From assembly GCF_030269925.1 (NCBI RefSeq), contig NC_085121.1, forward strand, positions 16,385,501-16,449,500: 64,000 nucleotides of DNA. The letters run 5' to 3'. Each line of letters opens with the position of its first letter. Positions within the stretch are counted from its first letter, which is position 1. Origin of the DNA: Bombyx mori. Taxonomy: Eukaryota; Arthropoda; Insecta; Lepidoptera; Bombycidae. The position numbers were made by a program, and so were the translations under genes. Under the pieces are notes generated by a model, which ran no database searches, was not told the DNA's origin, and saw nothing but the letters and a program-made list of their open reading frames with translations. Of the stretch, positions 22,098 through 32,654 are shown one piece after another.

Positions 22098-22818
22098 TCG
22101 CGATTCCGATCCGGTAGTAGATTCATTCGCGAAACAATTGCTCTTGAGTTGTTAGGTCTCCTTCGGAGGCGCTCGGGCAGTTGTTAGCAAATCCCACCCC
22201 TCTTGGCTGAGCCTTTGCTCGCCCACCTGTCCTGGTGAAACTGGAAAGGCCTTCGGGCCACCAGTAAACTTTCAATCATAAAAAAAAAAAAAAAAAAAAA
22301 ACAACTCCGAAGGAACATTGACGGAGACCGCGCTACCGTGGACATTATTGTAGTCCCAAAGGATTCTGTTTAAGGGAGAGTAAGCACCCAAATTCGAACG
22401 AGCGGGCTTTCTTATAAACGGTTTATATTTCTTCGTTCTTGGTAGGTACTTAGGGGCTGATATTTTTATCTGGGCTAATAGATTAGGTGTGTCGGTTATT
22501 CCATGAATTAGTTTATACAGAAATATACCCCCCATTAGTTTTCTCCGGTTTACATACATTTTTGTACATATAGAAGATAGAAGATAGATTAAGTAATCTA
22601 TAATTTTTGAGCATCTGAAATAAAAGAACAAGCTTGCCCTTAACACCGAACTATTTGCATTTAGTTCGAACATCGAAACGAGCATTCGATTGGTAACAAA
22701 ATTTTAATACGTAATGTTTGACTGTCGAAAATGAACTGAAATAATTTACGTTTTCATAATTTCAATGAAAAATTATGATTTTTTATCATTATAAGTATTG
22801 TTGATAAATCTACTAAAA

Positions 22819-23244
22819 CTAGAGGTCCCGCAGTAGTCGAAATTCGACTATACCTATAATTAATTGGAATTGTAAGTTTGTACACTATTATGATTGTATT
22901 TTATACTTCTATAATCACAAATTTCGCCAATACCACACTATAAAAAATATTAACAAAGACAAACAATATTTAATCTATTCTCAATTTGACAACAGACGTC
23001 AAGAACAAAAGCTTGACAATAAATATAGTATGCATGCGTGTGTGCGTCAAATACATGGTACGTAGTGTGTGTAATGTTTTCTTTATCGATTTAATGTATA
23101 TTTTATGTATTATTTAAAAAAAAATTAGCGTTATGCACTTCTTCTCTATATTCTCTATAAGTGTGGAAAATTTCATACTCCTCCGTCCGCGCAATTTTCG
23201 TAAAAAGGGATACAAAGTTTTTGCTTCACGTATTAATATATAGA
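22819..23244 (-). mobile_element. non-autonomous Helitron H1
   Basis: Complete copy on the minus strand: TCTATATATTAATACG start at 23244 and CTAG end at 22819, hairpin present. The stretch ATTCGACTATACCTATAATT has a four-base insertion relative to other copies. Flanks A and T. Confidence 0.88.
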
Positions 23245-23303
23245 TAATATATTCAGTGACCGAGTCGCGATCGTTCTTTGCCCACATCAGGCAAACATTC
23301 TTG

Positions 23304-24356
23304 TTATGAACAAGTTTTATTGAATTGAACCAAGTTCAGTTCACCCCATTCGGAGACTCGACCCAGAGAGTTCTTCACTTCAGACAAAAGTTTTGATCGC
23401 CTCTCTTGCACCACGCTCCGAGAGAGACTCTGATGGCAGATATATCGCGCATTCCCCGTGCTGTCATCCGTATAGCAATGCATGCCATCAATAGACAGCA
23501 TGTCATTGATATACAGGATAAAAGCGTGGGGGAGAGCATTGAGCCTTGTGGAACACCAGCGTTAATGGTCTTGGTATCAGAGCAGTCACCGTCTACAACG
23601 ACCGTGATACTCCGCTCATGCAAAAAGCTAGCGATCTACTTGCAGAGACCCTCGGGGATTCCGTAAGATGGTAGCTTCGACAGAAGTGGCCGTTGAAATC
23701 GTCGTGGCCAAAGGGAGAAGACGTCCGGTGCATTCGTGTTGAGCGATGCACCGTTGTTCGAATACGAGGCGGGTATCAATTTTTCTAATGAATTACGTAC
23801 TCAACAAAAGTTCACGATTGACTTTCACGGTGAAGGAATAACGTCGTGTAATAAAAATGAAACTCGCAAAATTATAGATATTGCGTAATTAGGTACTGGT
23901 GGTAGGACCACTTTTGAGTCTGTGCGGGTAGGTACCACCGCCCTGCCTATTACTGTCGTGAAGCAGTAATGCGTTTCGGTCTGAAGGGTGGGGCAGCCGT
24001 TGTAACTATACTGAGATCTTTAGAACTTATATCTCAAGGCGGGTGGCGCATTTACGTTGTAGATGTCTATGGGCTCCAGTAACCACTGAACATCAGGTGG
24101 GCTCTGAGCTCGTCCATCCCTCTAAGCAATAAATAAAAAAGTGCCCTATGCCAGACCTTCGCGATATCAAGGCTCACAGCAAGAGCCTCGCCCTTGCTCT
24201 CCAAGGCTTAGGCCCATCTGTGCGTGAGGTATACAAGGAGATCACCAGCTGAACGACCGTGACGGAAACCGTACTGTCGGTAATTCCTTCGGGATCCGCC
24301 CGGTCACCCTTCTTGGGGATAGAGTAGACGTGGGCGGTCTTCCATGAAGACGGAAC
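23304..24356 (-). pseudogene. LINE reverse transcriptase fragment split by a SINE
   Basis: Minus-strand reverse-transcriptase remains. From 24356 down: SSWKTAHVYSIPKKGDRADP, then after a deletion QYGFRHGRSAGDLLVYLTHRW, then SLDIAKVWHRA. After the SINE (23698-24140) it continues with LHERSITVVVDGDCSD, INAGVPQGSMLSPTL and, in another frame, MLSIDGMHCYTDDSTGNARY. Expected FADD-type catalytic box reads YTDDS. Several frameshifts, one stop and an internal deletion: inactive. Same family as the 3' end at 14680-14890. Confidence 0.8.
23698..24140 (+). repeat. Bm1-type SINE, full length
   Basis: Complete copy with tRNA-like head: TCGTCGTGGCCAAAGGGAG (A box region, slightly altered) and GTTGTTCGAATAC (B box). 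Ends CTAAGCAATAAATAAAAAA. It lies inside the LINE reverse transcriptase fragment, so it is younger than that LINE. Confidence 0.9.
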
Positions 24357-25600
24357 TATGAAGAATGAATTATTTATTATCTTTATTGAATGACAGGTTT
24401 CTTACTAAAGAGGTTTTTCTTTTCACGCACATGTACAAAACAAATGTCTTTTTGTCGATGAGCGCAGCGAAAGTGCTTTCAATAGTAGGAGCGATTCGAA
24501 AAATTCCTCCTTTTCAACAACGAAATGAAATAGCCCGGTATTTTCGGTGGCCGGAAATAGTTTTGAGAATTACATGTCTTTTGGGGACCGCTTCCCGTGT
24601 ATTACTACCGAGAACGCGGATCCGGGTTAAGTGTGTTCACATTGTTCTATCGTCACACGATATTATTATTTTTGAGCCCCATTAAATTAAATTCTGTTTA
24701 ATGTGTTTTTTTTCGGTTTTCGCAAGCAGTAGATATAATTAACGTAAATATATTTTTAGAATAGACTATAATAGAAGGAGAAATTCAAATGTCGACGAAT
24801 AACACTTTAGTCGTTTGTGACTGCGAAATTGGTAATCTTTTGGAGATATAATAAAATAAACAAAATTGAACTGTAAAACCTCAGCACACAAAATATCTTG
24901 GTAGGGTGTCCAATTTTTTTCCAGCTCACCACGGACGTTCACTGCTGGAGATAGGTTTCTCCCAAGGTTCGCCACAATTTTGCGCGGGTTGCATCCGGCG
25001 GATTCTCGCATCTATTGGCAGTGTCCGGTATTAACAGACCTTGTATATAGCTACTGATACTATAATTCAATGTACATACCAATTATTTTAGTCATTTTGT
25101 AACGCCAGAATATTTCATCTCCGTTAATTTAAACCTTTTTCTAAATTATTGGCAACGCCATCTTGCGACTGTACGTGGCGCAGTGTGGAGAATTCGATAC
25201 CTTCTTGTTTAATACACACAAATAAGTTCGGGTTACTCGACACTGCATGTCGTGACTGTGCGATTTTGTATCGATTATTCGACGACAAACTTTTTACAGC
25301 TCTGGCCTGCAGAATCTTCGAGAAACGACACCTTAAAAATAGAAAAGGGCAAGTTTACTTCGTCTATCACTCTTTCGTGTAACATTTCTCGAGCTGCGAG
25401 GTGATTATGTTCATTTCTTTACCAAAGTCAGTTTTATTAATCCTTGGTGACGTGTGTTAAGCCAGGGTACGTGTATTTGAATTATTCTCCACACTGTGTC
25501 CACAATCTTAATTAAATAAATTTTAAAACATAATGTCTTGATCCCATAGCACTTTCCTATATGGAAGCTGCCTGAAGCGGGGAGCTCTATCAAGTCGGTC
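24357..25600. other. unassigned
   Basis: Frames of 106 (24365-24685, plus) and 77 codons (25149-25382, plus) show no motif I know. CAAATGTCGACGAATAACAC at 24788 recurs in close form at 46493, so part of this is repetitive. Confidence 0.35.
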
Positions 25601-27619
25601 CAAGGAAGGCTGCTTGACTACGGTAGTAACAGGACACACCCGCATTCCCAGCCTCGCTCGCATTCAGCAACCCCGGTTGCTGAGAAGTGATCCCAGTGAA
25701 TCATATTCTGTTTCTTTTATTTGCATTAATTTTTTTGTGTAACTTTCTCGAGTTTTCGGTGTATCTACCGACACACCTTCTTTAATAACTTAAATATTGT
25801 AACTATCTTAACCTCTCACTAGTATTATCTTATAACTATTATTGTAAATTAACTCATTTTACCCTTTATTTATTTATGTCTAATAAATACAATCTTGTTA
25901 ATTTTCATTTGTTTATTTTATTTATTCAAGTCTCCCGGAGCGGTAAGTGGAGACGCCCTGAGATCCTCCTCACAGAGTCTCCTGTTCATCGTCTACCGGT
26001 GGTGACGTGACAAGAAGTGGTGCGACTCGGCCCCGTGTCTCTCGACCCATAGACCATCTTTTGGTGAGTGACGCGACCGGGCCTCATGTAACATCGGCAT
26101 ACCCAGGAGCACCCTCAGACACAAACACGTTATAATTTCACAAGAAATATAATAACTAGTTTATTATAAGTTGCTACAAATTACTGTACACAAGCTTAAT
26201 AAAACCTAAAGATTTTAAATGATAAAAATTTTAAGGAAAAAAAAACCGCTTTATTGCAATGTCGTACATCAATGGAAACTCACATGAAAATATCATGACG
26301 TCAGAAAATGGCACTCCGAGCATCAGTCGAGGGCGGGGTCAGCTAAAGACGTTTCAACTCACCTGTCATCATTTAATTTTTGCTTCACAAACCTTATCAT
26401 AAAGATACTTCAAAAACTGATCTTACATACAAATAGACGTGGCATTTTCGTCTCAGTAGTCAGAGAATCGAGGCTAGTTGTGTTCGATTAAGTGTGTTCT
26501 GAATCGTTAATCTGTCAAATATGTATTAACATTGATAATGACATGGATTTATCGCGATTTTTTTCTCGAGTTAAGAGTACATAGAAATGACAATGCTATC
26601 GAGTTAACTAGCTTAAGGTACAAGATTATAGTCTTAATTTTATTCCTAAATATCATTATCTCATTAAAACGAAGACCATGCTAAACATAAGAGTATTCAG
26701 AAACAAACTATAATCAATTAATTCGACGTTTGGCCTCATTAAAAGCCAGTTTATTTTCCGGTACAATTTCATTTATTATAATAATTTCTCGTAATTACAA
26801 TGTTGTAGCTGATACATAAATCATCCACATAAAGGGGTCATTAATGTAATTGATGGAAATGCGGTGGTGGCTCGGTTTGCTGAATTCAGAATTACAGTGG
26901 TCGATCGTATACAAAATTTATTGAATAAAATTCGCTAAATCATTTATGATTCTCATATTCCACTTGCACTGGTAAAGCCAGGGATTACATCCTCAGATGC
27001 CACTCTACCAACCTAAGAACTGGTATTAAGCTGCTATGCTTTACACCAAGTCATATTTCATCTAAGAGAAATAGTGTTCACGCTTATTCCATGATAAGAT
27101 TCCCTAGATTAATCCCGTGAAATTCTAGAACCAGAATGTCTGAATTATAATAGATGCTTTGTATAATAGCGGAATCTCTCGGGGGAACCGTCTAATCCAC
27201 GAATGAGGACTTAGCACGTTAACTATTAGGTTTGAGTTTATTGTTTTATTTAATTTCACAATTTTATTATTATATAATAGTTTATATCATAAATCAGTGA
27301 GCTCGTTACCGTTAACTTGCTATTGCTGCAGATTTGCTCAGGCAATATTTTTTTTAAAGTTTCCCGTATTAGGGGGCAGGTTTTATGTGAAATTCGTAGA
27401 TGCTTTCATGTGTTGTAAAATAAGTAAGTGTCGAAACTCAAAGTCAATATAGAACGTTAACACAAACCTATTTTACTAAAACGATATCGGTACTGACGTA
27501 GCATTCTAGCTCAATCTCCACTCATCGCAGACTTCGAGCAGCACTGGCATTTGCAACCTAATCTCAGCACGGACAATGCTAAAATAATGGCACGACCTCT
27601 GGTCTCGGAGGGGAGTGGT
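25601..27619. other. unassigned, possible LTR-like region
   Basis: GC-richer islands at 25610-25700 and 25930-26110 with AT-rich sequence between. The layout (polyadenylation-like AATAAATACAATC at 25881, then a GC-rich block) could be an LTR and leader, but I see no second LTR, primer site or coding region. The rest, to 27619, is AT-rich without recognised features. Confidence 0.25.
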
Positions 27620-27764
27620 ATGGCGGTAGCCCTCACAAAATACAAGGTATTTGACAGGTGCTTGAACTGCTTAAAGCATTGTCAAGATAAGCTTGCATAT
27701 ATACAAATTCCGAACAACAACATTCGGACCGTCGGTCTACCAAGCAATATTACCCGCTCGGTGG
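27551..27764 (+). pseudogene. duplicated protein-coding-like fragment, copy B
   Basis: Open frame beginning before the shared block and reading through GVxALTKY-like sequence into VFDRCLNCLKHCQDKLAYIQ and IPNNNIRTVGLPSNITR. From about 27620 it matches 7038-7200; upstream it extends further (ARPLVSEGSG). It is cut at about 27757-27764, where the inverted-repeat element begins; the LEEDLRRYAHR continuation seen in copy A is missing. Function unknown. Confidence 0.45.
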
Positions 27765-28004
27765 GACATCTCGGCTGTGAAATATCAAAACCCAGTATCT
27801 GCATAAAACTAAATTTTACAGGAGAGCCGAAAAACAATTTCATATCTTTGACAGCGTGCCGTTTCAATAATATTAGTCGTATCTTCTTGAGAGTGATTGC
27901 AAAATTTGAGGTACATAACAGGCTTTATAAAAAAATTGATTTCATGCGTCTATCACAAAAGATTGTTTTCTTAGATCAAACTTTTTGAGTGTGACAATTT
28001 CAAA

Positions 28005-28122
28005 ACCTAGTAAGATCACTTGCTTTGTTTTCATCTAGTTCTAAAATATGATGAGTGGGGATAAACGCAAATTAGTAGACTTAGTAAGATCACTTGCTTT
28101 GTTTTCATTTAGGTCTGAATTT
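28005..28122 (+). repeat. sub-terminal direct repeat, 73 bp period
   Basis: TTAGTAAGATCACTTGCTTTG-type sequence occurs twice, at about 28005-28048 and 28078-28120, as a partial tandem duplication near the left end of the inverted-repeat element. Confidence 0.75.
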
Positions 28123-28406
28123 ACTGAGTAGGAACTAAATGCAATTTTATAAACATAGTAAGAAAAAACAGAATAAAACAACATAAATATTGGCAGGAAT
28201 AAGCAGTTATAATGAAAAAGAAAAAAAAAACACATAATCGGAAACCAAACACTATTTGTTCACAGTAAAAAATCAAAAAATAATCACTCAAAATATTTGA
28301 AAACAGTCAAATAAAAATAAATTATTCGCTTATTAATAATTGTCCATTAGAAACTAAATTAAATGGATTATTATTAATCGGTACACTTTGCCAAAACTTC
28401 TGTTCA

Positions 28407-29404
28407 TTAGCATAAGCTAAATAAAGTTGTTACTATGCCTTCCTTTTTACTTTCGTTAATGCCTCTTGGAATATTTTTTAAGGTTGGCATGTTCAAGGGA
28501 TTGTGTTTTTTAATAAGAAAATTCAACTCGAAATACGGAGATTCAAAATCATTCCTATAAAACATATTGCGGCACCCATTTACAAATTTTACTTCAACCA
28601 AAGAACTAAGCAAAACATTATTCATGGGAACAAGGTCATCATTGCGTCGAGGAATGCGTTTCTTTTTTACCCACTCATACGATTTTTGGAATTCGATAAC
28701 TTCAATATGCGATCTGCAACCCAAAATTACATTCTTATAGTCTTCAAAATCGTACACAGCATCTTTTGTTTTTAATCTGCCTCTCCATATTGCCATGAAC
28801 TCCATCAGCCGAATACGTGTGTGATCATTAGTTAGGTATGTATTACAAAGTCAAACTTTCTAAATTGAAAAACCCAGAGATTATTATAGTAGCAAGTGAT
28901 GTAAAGAGGATCCAGTTTTTATTTTGAGCTGTGCAATTCTCACACCATAATATCAAATGATTAAAATCTCTTTCTTTTTCGATTATTGCTGTAATTGCAT
29001 TAACAATGTCATGAGCATCTCGTCAAGTATAGGCTTCATGCCATAGAATACAAATACTATTAACATTAGTTTTCTTTCTGATTGGTGGAAATGTCAAGTT
29101 GAAAGTTATCATTCTACTCAAGAAAAACGATTGTTTGACTTTAAGCATGTCGGGGTAACAACATAACTTTTTGTAAATCCATCGAATAGTATCTCACAGA
29201 GGAAGTATTTTCTAGGGAGGCATCTTCTTGATACTTTTGTATTGCTTTACTTGCTTTAGCTTTGTGACCCCCGTATGCAGTTTTAACATCCTCTGGAATA
29301 TTTGCACCTTCATTTACTTTATGTGTCGTAGTAGGTTGCAATTTTGGAAAACAAAAAACCTTGACAATAATATTACACACTGAAGCGTACTTACATTTCA
29401 CCAT
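28407..29404 (-). pseudogene. decayed transposase-like gene (DUF7869-type, tentative)
   Basis: Minus-strand pieces read as one protein with breaks. First piece (29404-29141): AYGGHKAKASKAIQKYQED, then VRYYSMDLQKVMLLPRHA and a stop. Second piece, other frame: SFFLSRMITFNLTFPPIRKK, ICILWHEAYT, a stop, DAHDIVNAITAIIEKERDF, LILWCENCTAQNKNWILFTSL. Third piece (28805-28407): RGRLKTKDAVYDFEDYKNVI and a lysine/arginine-rich remainder. The D..KV..LPR, WHE and W.DNC.AQNKNW layout recalls a large insect protein family often annotated DUF7869 that I believe is transposon-derived; here C.N in WCENC replaces the usual D. At least one frameshift and two stops. Confidence 0.55.
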
Positions 29405-29918
29405 GTTGTTCTTTTAAAGCATTCAAGATCAATTTCGACCTATAAAACTGATTTTTACTCATTTTATAGACAAAAACACGCACAACGTGCAACGATTTTC
29501 TCACTTACTAAAGTTTCGCGGGAGTTTTGACGTTTATTTCAACCATTTCATTGACTTAGTATCTGCATGAACCATTTTAAATCCAAGTAACTACAAGCAC
29601 TTATTAGGTTTTTAAAATGGTTGATGTTAGATACTATGTTCTAATCTTGTAATTTTTGCATTTTGAAAACGTTTACTGTAGATACTAGGTTTCCGACTTT
29701 GTGTAACTTCGTTTTTTACAAATTTTTGGGGGTTTTTGGTATCCTAGTATGTGGAGAATGGTCTACAAAGTCGAAAAATGCAAAAACACCCTTTTTTTAA
29801 TTTGTCAGATACTAGGTTTTGAAATTGGACAGCCGATCTTTCCTTGGTAGTATATATACAATAGGCTGGTTGGTGGTACCTACCCGTACCTCACTATCAG
29901 TAAATGCCGATTTTTTTA

Positions 29919-30076
29919 AAGAAAGGTTTTCGCATGGCCCTTATCCCTTTCCAGTTTCATTAAAACAGGTGGGCGAGTACGGACTCTGCCAGGAGGGATA
30001 GGGTTGGGTAGCAGTTGTCCGAGCGTCACCAGATGAATCCGACCCGCTAAGATCTGGCGGGAAACTCAGCATACTA
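29919..30076 (-). mobile_element. Jockey-like LINE 3' UTR, solitary
   Basis: Minus strand: GCTGAGTTTCCCGCCAGATCTT, ACGCTCGGGCAACTGC, CCTGGCAGAGTCC and CTCGCCCACCTG follow the same order as the 3' UTR of the long Jockey copies. Diverged, no coding part. Confidence 0.7.
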
Positions 30077-30364
30077 ATGTTAAGTTCTTAGCTTTTAGTT
30101 AACCGAGTCATTGTCAAACGTCAGTGCGAGTCATCAAAAAAATATTGTGCCAGTTTATTATACGAGACGTGACAAATAACGTTCTAAGTCTCGCTTCGTT
30201 CATTTCTGTCATCGTGTTATTTAATTTTCAAAGCATTACTGTTGGCAGTCGACCGGAGTAATCACTGTATTAATGATTTGCGGGAATTCACAAAGTTTGA
30301 TGATAACGTGCTATGTCATTCTCTTTTCACTATAGTTATTTCAGCATCATAATCGGTTGCTCTT

Positions 30365-30710
30365 CGCAGAGCAGTCGTGGTCATATGGAATTCTTGCTTA
30401 TTAAAGCCTTGACAGATGTTTTCCATAGTTTGCAAACCGAGGCCCGGCGCACACACTCGTTAAGTGGGGTTTCAGTAAGGTATTTCACCTGATCAGTCCA
30501 ACGCATGGGGATTCGTCCACGAGATCTCTTACCATTGACCCTACCCTGAACAATAAGTATCTCGATAGACTCTGCTGGTCGTCGCGATACGTGTCCAAAA
30601 TATCGAAGAATCCTGGATTGCACTGTTGACGATAACCTGTGAGAGATATTTCGTTCTTTTAGGATCGAGGCGTTGGTGCAATGCTCAGTCCAAGATATAC
30701 GGAGCATCCT
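30365..30710 (-). pseudogene. LINE C-terminal fragment (RTE-like), family L3
   Basis: Minus-strand frame: MLRISWTEHCTNASILKE, then VQSRILRYFGHVSRRP, then VNGKRSRGRIPMRWTDQVKY and a tail. This is the region behind the reverse transcriptase in RTE-like LINEs. The same family is at 48165-48820 (minus) and 60334-60600 (plus). 5'-truncated, no catalytic part. Confidence 0.75.
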
Positions 30711-31394
30711 TCTCCAGCACGAGTTATTTATAACTGGTATATAAAAATTTACTTAGAATCTCACGGAGACTAAATGAATACAATATTAAAGCTCACGGAC
30801 TGCCTATTATTGAATGATGGTAGCCTTCAGATATTTCAGAACTTGACTGAATTTAAACTTGGCTAAGCCGAGATTAAGTGGGTCGCGAGTGTGCTTGTCA
30901 CCTTAACTATCAAAAACAAGAAGAAAAACCTTTTCTTCGCTAAGAAAATTAACCTCCAAGAAACAGTGGAGCGTCGTAAAGAACCAGTTTTTATTAAGGC
31001 CTCTTACATTATTTATCGCTGGCTCTTATCTCCTTGCAATTAATTCAGTTTGCCTTGAATAATTCGACTTCTATTTCGGCATTATCAACGTGAAATTTCA
31101 ACTAAATTTGTTATTTTCTTTGATAAATTACTTCCAGTTTCCGTCTGCCGGTTTATTCAGTATTTAGTCAGTTTACAGTGAAAACAGATAAGGTGATGCC
31201 AAAGGAAATTGGGTACAGAAAGTGACTGTTTTTGTTTTAGAGACCAGCGTTTGTAGTCAAGCTCTGTAAGGATGTTTTGGTTTGTTTCAGTTGATTATCA
31301 CAAACATTCTTCTCAATTTTTCTTTGTACTTCGTAATAAGCTAATAATTCAAAGACATAACATTTTTATTTATTTATTTGTCTTTGTATATTGT
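30711..31394. other. no feature recognised
   Basis: AT-rich spacer. Confidence 0.4.
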
Positions 31395-31600
31395 ATAAAT
31401 GGGTGGCCAAGTTCACCTGGTGTTAAGTAGTTACCGAAGCCCATAGACATCTACGACGTAAATGCCGCCACCCACCTTGAGATATGAGTTCTCAGTATAG
31501 TTACAACGGATGCCCCACCCTTCAAACCGAAATGCAGAAATAGGCAGGGTGGTGGTACTTATCCGTGCGGACTCACAAGAGGTCCTACCACCAGTAAATT
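31395..31600 (-). repeat. Bm1-type SINE, short form
   Basis: Minus-strand short form from AATGGGTGGCCAAG to the CCTACCACCAGT boundary; the CATTACTGCTTCACGG block is deleted. Confidence 0.88.
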
Positions 31601-32440
31601 ATGGTACGACCAGTGGAATGTTTTTCGGGCTCAAAATACACCATTTTCAAATATACAAGCGAACTTCGTAAATAATAAATCTAACATTTAAAACAATTTA
31701 AATCGGGTCTATTGATTTTCGGTCCGTAAGCGAGAACGAGGGTAGAAAATAATTGTTTAAAAACGACACCCGCGGGTGTAGTAACGACTGAAAGAAACCT
31801 TCATATCGCTCTTTGTAAAATTGTAATTTTAGTTGCCTACAAAAAAAAAAACAGGCCTTTTATTTACTAAAGTGATTTTATTTTGGTAATTGTGCGAGTA
31901 ATTAAGTGAAAATAATACGTGAAGCAAAAACTTTGTACCCCTTTTTACGAAAATTGCGCGGACGGAGGAGTATGAAACTTCTCACACTTATAGAGAATAT
32001 AGAGAAGGAGCGCAAAATGCTAATATTTTTTTAAGCTAATGCATAAAAGATACATTGACTCAATAAAGAAAACATTACACACACACTACCATGTATTAGA
32101 CACACCCACGCATGCATACTATTTAGTTATTGTCAAACTTTTGTTCTTGACGTCTGTGGTCAAATTGAGAATAGATTAAATATTGTTTGTCTTTATTAAT
32201 ACTAGAGGTCCCGCAGTAGTCGAAATTCGACTATAATTAATTGGAATTGTAAGTTTGTACACTATTATGATTGTATTTTATACTTCTATAATCATAAATT
32301 TTCCAAGGCTACACTATAAAAAAATATTAATAAAGACAAACAATATTTAATCTATTCTCAATTTCACCACAGACGTCAAGAACAAAAGTTTGACAATAAA
32401 TAGTATGCATGCGTGTGTGCGTCAAATACATGGTATGTAG

Positions 32441-32654
32441 TCGCCGCGTCCGGTGGCACAAAATAAAACCCAGACCCCTCCCCCGGTTATCCTTCAGGAG
32501 AAGGCAGCTTGGGATCGAGTTTTCCTGGCCCTTAAGGCCAAAAATATAAATTTCACGAATGCCCGTAACCTCGCGAACGGCATTCAAATTAAGGTTCAAA
32601 CACCCGACGACCATAGGGCCCTCTCTTCTTACCTCCGTAAGGAACGTATAAGTT
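32441..32654 (+). pseudogene. Jockey ORF1, upstream part before the nested LINE
   Basis: Open in frame from the truncation point (32441): PPPVILQEKAAWDRVFLAL, then a helical stretch and DDHRALSSYLRKERIS, cut by the nested LINE. No ATG of its own. This is the front of the region that precedes the zinc knuckles in Jockey gag-like proteins. Confidence 0.8.

Larger units (their letters stand above)
18701..22300 (+). mobile_element. Jockey-clade LINE, copy 1
   Basis: A 3.6 kb 5'-truncated non-LTR retrotransposon with poly(A) tail (about 22280-22300). It is flanked by the 13 bp duplication ACAACTCCGAAGG (18688-18700 and 22301-22313). It carries the 3' end of ORF1, the whole of ORF2 and a 3' UTR. 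Jockey elements copy themselves by target-primed reverse transcription with an ORF2-encoded endonuclease and reverse transcriptase; ORF1 is a gag-like RNA-binding protein. Truncation begins in the third zinc-knuckle codons of ORF1. Nearly identical to copy 2, so insertion is recent. Confidence 0.93.
18389..22700 (-). mobile_element. old minus-strand LINE 3' part, split by Jockey copy 1
   Basis: C-terminal coding sequence of a LINE lies on both sides of the Jockey insertion. Right side (22685 down to 22314): RRKLMGGIFLYKLIHGITD, LLAQIKISAPKYLPR, SPLNRILWDYNN. Left side (18700 down to 18587): SDCAELILSEIDVFSNCL, TYRKNLSRIISQLN and a stop. A non-coding 3' UTR follows and ends in a (TAAA)n tail, 18389-18420. 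The FLYK..NG..D.P.LL layout and NSPL.R-type motif are common in LINE C-termini. Clade not determined. Confidence 0.7.
27765..29843 (-). mobile_element. DNA-transposon-like element with long inverted repeats
   Basis: About 2.1 kb bounded by imperfect inverted repeats of roughly 36-40 bp: left TCGGCTGTGAAATATCAAAA (from 27771) and right, reverse-complemented, ATCGGCTGTCCAATTTCAAA. Both continue into AACCYAGTATCTG. Shorter versions of the AGATACTAGGTTT motif recur inside both ends (near 27995, 29680, 29811), like sub-terminal transposase sites. It encloses a transposase-like pseudogene on the minus strand and interrupts copy B of the duplicated fragment. I could not identify a clear target duplication. 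Superfamily unknown to me. Confidence 0.55.

Noticed and set aside
25601..26110. LTR and leader of a retrotransposon
   Set aside because: No second LTR, primer-binding site or gag/pol coding sequence could be seen; kept only as an unassigned region.
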